DNA from: Bacteroidales bacterium UBA3289
Lineage (GTDB): Bacteria; Bacteroidota; Bacteroidia; Bacteroidales; UBA932
Reading direction: 5' to 3'
Assembly (NCBI GenBank): GCA_002361625.1
Contig: DETL01000032.1
Location: 1-52,442, forward strand
Length of the DNA stretch: 52,442 nt
Numbering within the stretch: position 1 is the first letter of the stretch; each line of letters starts with the position of its first letter. The notes beneath the pieces are model-generated. The model did not search any database. It saw nothing but the letters and a program-made list of their open reading frames with translations, and had not been told where the DNA came from. Made by a program: the position numbers and the translations under genes. Shown here piece after piece: positions 48,801 to 52,442 of the stretch.

Positions 48801-49628
48801 ATGGACGCCAGACTTGAAAAGATTTACAACGCAGCCGACTGCCTGAGGGACCTCCTCGGAGAACGGCAACCGGAAATAGGCATCGTCCTCGGAAGCGGAC
48901 TGGGCAAACTTGCCGACCAGATCCTGGATCCCCTTGTCATCCCGTACAAGAAAGTTCCTGGCTTCCCCGTTTCCACGGCCATCGGACACAAAGGCAACTT
49001 TATCGTGGGCCAGCTTGGCGGGAAATGCGTCATCGCCATGCAGGGCCGCATCCATTACTATGAAGGATACGGGATGGACCTCGTCGTCCTGCCCATCCGG
49101 GTGATGATTTCCGTCGGCATCCGGAAGCTGTTCGTCTCCAATGCGGCGGGCGGCGTGAACTACGACCTGCACGTCGGGGACCTGATGATCATCAAGGACC
49201 ACATCAACCTCCTTCCGAACCCGCTCATCGGCCCCAACCTGGACAAGCTGGGTCCGCGGTTCCCGGACATGACCCGTCCGTATGACCCCTCCCTCATCAA
49301 GCTGGCGGAGTCCGTGGCGGAGGAGCAGGGCATCGTCCTGAAAAAAGGCGTGTACGTCGGAGGCACCGGACCGTCCTACGAGACCCCGGCGGAATACAAG
49401 TACTTCCGGCTCATCGGCGGTGACGCCGTGGGCATGAGCACGGTCCCGGAGGTCATCGCCGCCCGGCATGCGGGGGTTCCGGTCTTCGGTGTCTCGGTAA
49501 TCACGAACGAAGCCCACGACGATTATGCCGAGGACTATGTGAACGACGGTCACGATGTCGTCGTCGCGGCCGATGCTGCGGCGGACCGGATGACCGCCTT
49601 GATTCGTGAAATGATTGAAAGACTTTAA
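48801..49628 (+). CDS. Purine nucleoside phosphorylase, trimeric, inosine/guanosine type
   Basis: A 275-residue enzyme that splits purine nucleosides with phosphate to the free base and ribose-1-phosphate. Phosphate-binding GSGLG near residue 32 and MQGRIHYYEGY; purine site GPSYETPAEYKYFR with Glu; and VSVITNEAHD with Asn at 236. Asn here is the residue that selects 6-oxopurines (inosine, guanosine) in the trimeric family. Followed after 3 bases by a paralogue. Confidence 0.92.
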   Translation: MDARLEKIYNAADCLRDLLGERQPEIGIVLGSGLGKLADQILDPLVIPYKKVPGFPVSTAIGHKGNFIVGQLGGKCVIAMQGRIHYYEGYGMDLVVLPIRVMISVGIRKLFVSNAAGGVNYDLHVGDLMIIKDHINLLPNPLIGPNLDKLGPRFPDMTRPYDPSLIKLAESVAEEQGIVLKKGVYVGGTGPSYETPAEYKYFRLIGGDAVGMSTVPEVIAARHAGVPVFGVSVITNEAHDDYAEDYVNDGHDVVVAADAAADRMTALIREMIERL

Positions 49629-49631
49629 TTT

Positions 49632-50477
49632 ATGACTCAAATAGAAATGATTCATACGGCCGCGGACTACTTGCAATCCCGCCTGTTTCCGCGGCAGCCC
49701 GAAGTGGGCGTGATCCTCGGCAGCGGACTCGGAAAACTGGCCGACGAAATCGAGGATCCCGTCACCATCCCTTACGGCGACATTCCGGGATTTCCCGTTT
49801 CCACCGCCATCGGGCACAAAGGGAACTTCATCGTGGGTTTCCTGGGCGGGAAATGCGTCATCGCGATGCAGGGACGCATCCATTACTATGAAGGCTACAG
49901 GATGTCGCAGGTAGTCCTTCCCGTGCGCGTGATGATCAAGCTGGGAATCCGGACCCTCTTTGTCTCCAACGCCGCCGGAGGAACGAACCTCGGCTACCAC
50001 GTGGGCGACCTGATGATCATCCGCGACCACATCAACCTGATTCCGAACCCGCTCATCGGCCCCAACCTGGACGAGTTCGGCCCCCGTTTCCCGGACATGA
50101 CGCGTCCCTACGAACCGGCGCTCATCCGGAAAGCGGAAGAGATTGCGGCGGAGGAAGGGATCGAGTTACGGAAGGGCGTCTATGTCGCCATCAGCGGTCC
50201 CTGCTATGAGACACCGGCCGAGTACCGGTTCTTCCGCCAGATCGGGGCGGACGCCGTGGGCATGAGCACGACGCCGGAAGTCATCGTGGCCCGGCACAGC
50301 AGCATCCCGGTCTTCGGCATGTCCGTCATCACCGATGTCGCCCATGCGACGGACGACGAGGAGTACGTCACGGATGGCGAAGCCATCGTCCAGGCGGCCA
50401 ACGCAGCGGCCGACCGGATGACCGTCATCTTCCGCCGGCTGATCGCCTCGTTGCCTTCCGCCGGTTTAAAAGCGTAA
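49632..50477 (+). CDS. Purine nucleoside phosphorylase paralogue with altered specificity residue
   Basis: A 281-residue tandem duplicate of the preceding gene. It keeps GSGLG, MQGRIHYYEGYR and GPCYETPAEYRFFR. The purine-selecting Asn is Asp here (D235 in MSVITDVAHA). In human PNP the same Asn-to-Asp change allows 6-aminopurines, and methylthioadenosine phosphorylases carry Asp at this place. It may therefore cleave adenosine or methylthioadenosine; this is inference from one residue and context. Confidence 0.9.
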   Translation: MTQIEMIHTAADYLQSRLFPRQPEVGVILGSGLGKLADEIEDPVTIPYGDIPGFPVSTAIGHKGNFIVGFLGGKCVIAMQGRIHYYEGYRMSQVVLPVRVMIKLGIRTLFVSNAAGGTNLGYHVGDLMIIRDHINLIPNPLIGPNLDEFGPRFPDMTRPYEPALIRKAEEIAAEEGIELRKGVYVAISGPCYETPAEYRFFRQIGADAVGMSTTPEVIVARHSSIPVFGMSVITDVAHATDDEEYVTDGEAIVQAANAAADRMTVIFRRLIASLPSAGLKA

Positions 50478-50516
50478 TTTATCGTAAAATTCTATCCGTT
50501 AATTGAAGAATTTTAT

Positions 50517-50524
50517 TAAATTTG
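50517..50524 (+). promoter_or_regulatory. -7 promoter element of the zapA unit
   Basis: TAAATTTG matches TAnnTTTG, 22 bases before the ATG at 50547. The surrounding sequence from 50479 is A/T-rich. Confidence 0.6.
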
Positions 50525-50546
50525 CGTGAATATTGGCTGAACCGTC

Positions 50547-50816
50547 ATGCTGGAAGATATCAGGAAACAGATCGAAAGGCTCATTGCGCGCTATGAATCC
50601 GAAAAAGTGGAGAACGAGCGTCTCCGCGCGGAACTCGCGGCGAGCAAGGAAAACGGTGAAGCCCTTAGGAGACAGATTTTGGAATTGGAGTCCACGATAG
50701 AGACCCAGAAACTGAGCGAGGCCTTCACCGGAGGCGGAGACCATACGGCCGCCAAGGCGAAGATCGACCGGCTTATCAAGGAGATCGACAAGTGCATCTC
50801 CTGCCTGGAGAATTAG
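50547..50816 (+). CDS. Short coiled-coil protein upstream of zapA
   Basis: An 89-residue protein, almost entirely heptad coiled coil (residues about 1-55: IRKQIERLIARYESEKVENERLRAELAAS), a Gly-rich break (TGGGDHTA) and a short amphipathic helix with CISC. The position before zapA suggests a ZapB-like partner in cell division, but the similarity is only in overall form. Confidence 0.75.
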   Translation: MLEDIRKQIERLIARYESEKVENERLRAELAASKENGEALRRQILELESTIETQKLSEAFTGGGDHTAAKAKIDRLIKEIDKCISCLEN

Positions 50817-50819
50817 CGT

Positions 50820-51107
50820 ATGGAGCAGAAGATCAGTATCAAGATTGCCGAGCGGACCTTCAACCTGACCGCCGCCTCTCCCGAACAGGAAGAGGTCATC
50901 CGGCTGGCTGCGGAAACCATCAACCGGCAGTTGGAAACGCACTTGCGCAAGTATCCCGGCAAGTCACTCAGCGACCTGATGCCCATGATCGCCCTGAATG
51001 AATGCTACCGCCGGATTTCCCTCCAGCGGATGGCTGACGCCCGGGACGAGGAAGTGAAAGCACTGGGAAGCGAACTGGAAAACTATCTGAAGGACAACGT
51101 AAAATAG
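50820..51107 (+). CDS. zapA: Cell division protein ZapA
   Basis: A 95-residue ZapA-family protein that bundles FtsZ filaments at the division ring. ISIKIAERTFNLTAASPEQEEVIRLAAETINRQLETHLRKYPGKSLSDLMPMIALNECYRR shows the N-terminal beta-hairpin domain, followed by a coiled-coil tail. 3 bases after the coiled-coil gene. Confidence 0.92.
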   Translation: MEQKISIKIAERTFNLTAASPEQEEVIRLAAETINRQLETHLRKYPGKSLSDLMPMIALNECYRRISLQRMADARDEEVKALGSELENYLKDNVK

Positions 51108-51294
51108 AGCCGCCGCGCATCACGCGCTGAAAACAACACGTACTTCCGTACCGAGTTTTCTCAGACCGGGGATGACGGGCCCGGGTAACCTGGAACGGGG
51201 ATTCCGCCTTTGGCGGGACGCGGGATATCAGGAACCGGTCGGGACTCAAATCTTGTCAGCAAGATTTTCTGGCACGATGGCGACGGCTTTTTTT
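51108..51294 (+). ncRNA. ssrS: Structured RNA, probable 6S RNA
   Basis: The zapA-rny gap contains a strongly folded RNA. A long closing stem pairs 51108-51121 (AGCCGCCGCGCATC) with 51276-51288, followed by seven T. Inside are GAAAAC/GTTTTC (51129-51134/51155-51160), GACCGG/CCGGTC (51164-51169/51235-51240) and a perfect eight-base hairpin (51248-51255/51260-51267). 6S RNA, which binds RNA polymerase, is known to lie next to zapA in many bacteria, so this is the likeliest identity. The rod shape is plausible rather than proven. Confidence 0.6.
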
Positions 51295-51304
51295 ACATCG
51301 AAGG

Positions 51305-51339
51305 ATGCAGGTCTCCGGAAGGGCGGCCTGCATTTTTTA
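51305..51339 (+). terminator. Second terminator-like hairpin before rny
   Basis: ATGCAGG (51305-51311) pairs with CCTGCAT (51327-51333), followed by T5A. It is 28 bases before the rny start. It could end read-through from the RNA gene or attenuate rny. Confidence 0.7.
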
Positions 51340-51366
51340 TAAGGACATATTGAAACACAACATATT

Positions 51367-52442
51367 ATGAACATCGTATCATTACTTGTCGGATTTGTCG
51401 CGGGAGCTGTCCTGGCCCTCGCCGCCTACATACTCATCCGCCGGTCCATCCTCAAGGGAAAGAAAGAGGAGATTCTCGAGAAAGCCGAGATCGAGGCCGA
51501 GAAGATCAAGAACGAAAAGATTCTCCAGGCCAAGGAGAAGTTCCTGTCCCTCAAGTCGGAACATGAGGAATACATCAACGGCAAGAACGCCCAGGTCCGC
51601 GAAGCCGAATCCCGCGTCAAGCAGAAGGAGAACACCATCAACCAGAAAATGTCCGAGCTGGACCGCAAGAACAAGGAGGTGGAGAGTGTCAAGTCCTCCC
51701 TCAAGGGACAGCAGGAAGCCCTGAAGCGCAAGGAGGAGGAGTATGAGCAGCGGATCGCCCAGGCGAACCGCCAGATCGAGTCCATCGCCGGGATGACGGC
51801 CCAGGAGGCCAAGAACCAGCTCATGGAGAACATGAAGGCGGAGGCCCGCACCGAGGCCCAGGCCTATATCAACGACACGATCGACGAAGCCCGCCTGAAC
51901 GCGGCGAAGGAAGCCAAACGCATCGTCATCAATACGATCCAGCGTACGGCAACGGAAACGGCCATCGAAAACGCCGTCACCACCTTCCCGATTGACAATG
52001 ACGAGATCAAGGGACGCATCATCGGCCGTGAAGGACGGAACATCCGCGCCCTGGAGGCGGCGACCGGCGTCGAGATCGTCGTGGACGACACCCCGGACGC
52101 CATCATGCTTTCCGCCTTCGACCCGGTCCGCCGCGAAGTGGCCCGCCTGGCCCTGCACCAGCTCGTCGTGGACGGCCGCATCCACCCCGCCCGCATCGAG
52201 GAAGTGGTCACCAAGGTCCAGAAGCAGCTCGAAGACGAAATCCTCGAAACCGGCAAGCGCACCTGCATCGACCTGGGCATCCACGGAATGTCCATGGAAC
52301 TCGTGCGCCTGATCGGCCGCATGAAATACCGTTCTTCCTACGGGCAGAACCTCCTGCAGCACTCCCGCGAGGTCGCGAACATCTGCGCCATCATGGCCTC
52401 CGAACTGGGCCTGAACCCGAAGATCGCCAAACGCGCCGGCCT
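51367..52442 (+). CDS. rny: Ribonuclease Y (3' end outside window)
   Basis: At least 358 residues of a membrane-anchored endoribonuclease. An N-terminal membrane helix (MNIVSLLVGFVAGAVLALAA), a long charged coiled coil (about residues 30-170), a KH domain (IKGRIIGREGRNIRALEAATGVEIVVDD, about 215-265) and the start of the HD domain (NLLQHSREVANICAIMASELGL) are seen. The catalytic His-Asp pair lies beyond the window. RNase Y starts mRNA decay. The ATG at 51367 begins the typical membrane anchor. Confidence 0.94.
   Translation, partial: MNIVSLLVGFVAGAVLALAAYILIRRSILKGKKEEILEKAEIEAEKIKNEKILQAKEKFLSLKSEHEEYINGKNAQVREAESRVKQKENTINQKMSELDRKNKEVESVKSSLKGQQEALKRKEEEYEQRIAQANRQIESIAGMTAQEAKNQLMENMKAEARTEAQAYINDTIDEARLNAAKEAKRIVINTIQRTATETAIENAVTTFPIDNDEIKGRIIGREGRNIRALEAATGVEIVVDDTPDAIMLSAFDPVRREVARLALHQLVVDGRIHPARIEEVVTKVQKQLEDEILETGKRTCIDLGIHGMSMELVRLIGRMKYRSSYGQNLLQHSREVANICAIMASELGLNPKIAKRAG

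Overview
This window reads as a chromosomal segment of a GC-rich (roughly 60 %) member of the Bacteroidales (Bacteroidota). The evidence is the repeated promoter pattern TTG-N19-21-TAnnTTTG in front of most transcription units, the near absence of Shine-Dalgarno sites, and phylum-typical genes: a long NusB, DUF3276 (PUR-like), DUF5606, a DUF6340-like lipoprotein, glutaminyl cyclotransferase, a TonB receptor and zapA followed by a structured RNA and rny. I see no phage, insertion sequence, CRISPR array, tRNA or rRNA. Genes are tightly packed and often overlap at ATGA or TAATG.

Layout. 1-6.5 kb: the end of an unknown gene, an OmpA-like protein, then convergently yggS, yidC and a DUF349 protein, and divergently trmD. 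6.5-10.2 kb: a possible small RNA, a TonB receptor under a TPP (thiamine) riboswitch, a glutaminyl cyclotransferase lipoprotein, and rnpB (RNase P RNA). 10.2-22.6 kb: a ten-gene leftward operon ilvD-ilvB-ilvN-ilvC-leuA-leuC-leuD-leuA2-leuB-ilvE covering essentially all of branched-chain amino acid synthesis. It is preceded by a leader peptide of mostly Ile, Leu and Val codons and an attenuator. 22.6-28.2 kb: an omega-amidase-like nitrilase, a DUF4332 protein, a rightward five-gene unit (unknown protein, BspA-type LRR, RluA-type pseudouridine synthase, alpha/beta hydrolase, TcdA-like) and a Fur-family regulator. 28.2-33.5 kb: leftward metY-metX-thrA for homoserine and methionine synthesis, with a divergent Lrp-type regulator. 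33.5-40.4 kb: a rightward chain of a GltD-like flavoprotein, queC, queD, queE and glpA, glpB, glpC. 40.5-41.4 kb: a HEPN/MNT toxin-antitoxin pair whose antitoxin carries its own XRE DNA-binding domain. 41.4-47 kb: a leftward operon nusB-yajC-ybbR-coaE-DUF5606-rimO-lipoprotein. 47-52.4 kb: DUF3276, an amidohydrolase with two tandem purine nucleoside phosphorylases, a coiled-coil protein, zapA, a 6S-like RNA, and rny cut by the window end.

Most notable signals: (1) a 119-bp palindromic element with a 21-bp perfect terminal inverted repeat and three internal hairpins, lying in frame inside yggS; (2) the ilv leader-peptide attenuator; (3) the XRE-MNT/HEPN module; (4) tandem PNP paralogues that differ at the residue expected to read the purine 6-position; (5) an orphan promoter and terminator pair that may define a small RNA next to trmD.

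Start codons were chosen from family alignments recalled from memory and from overlaps. No database search was possible.
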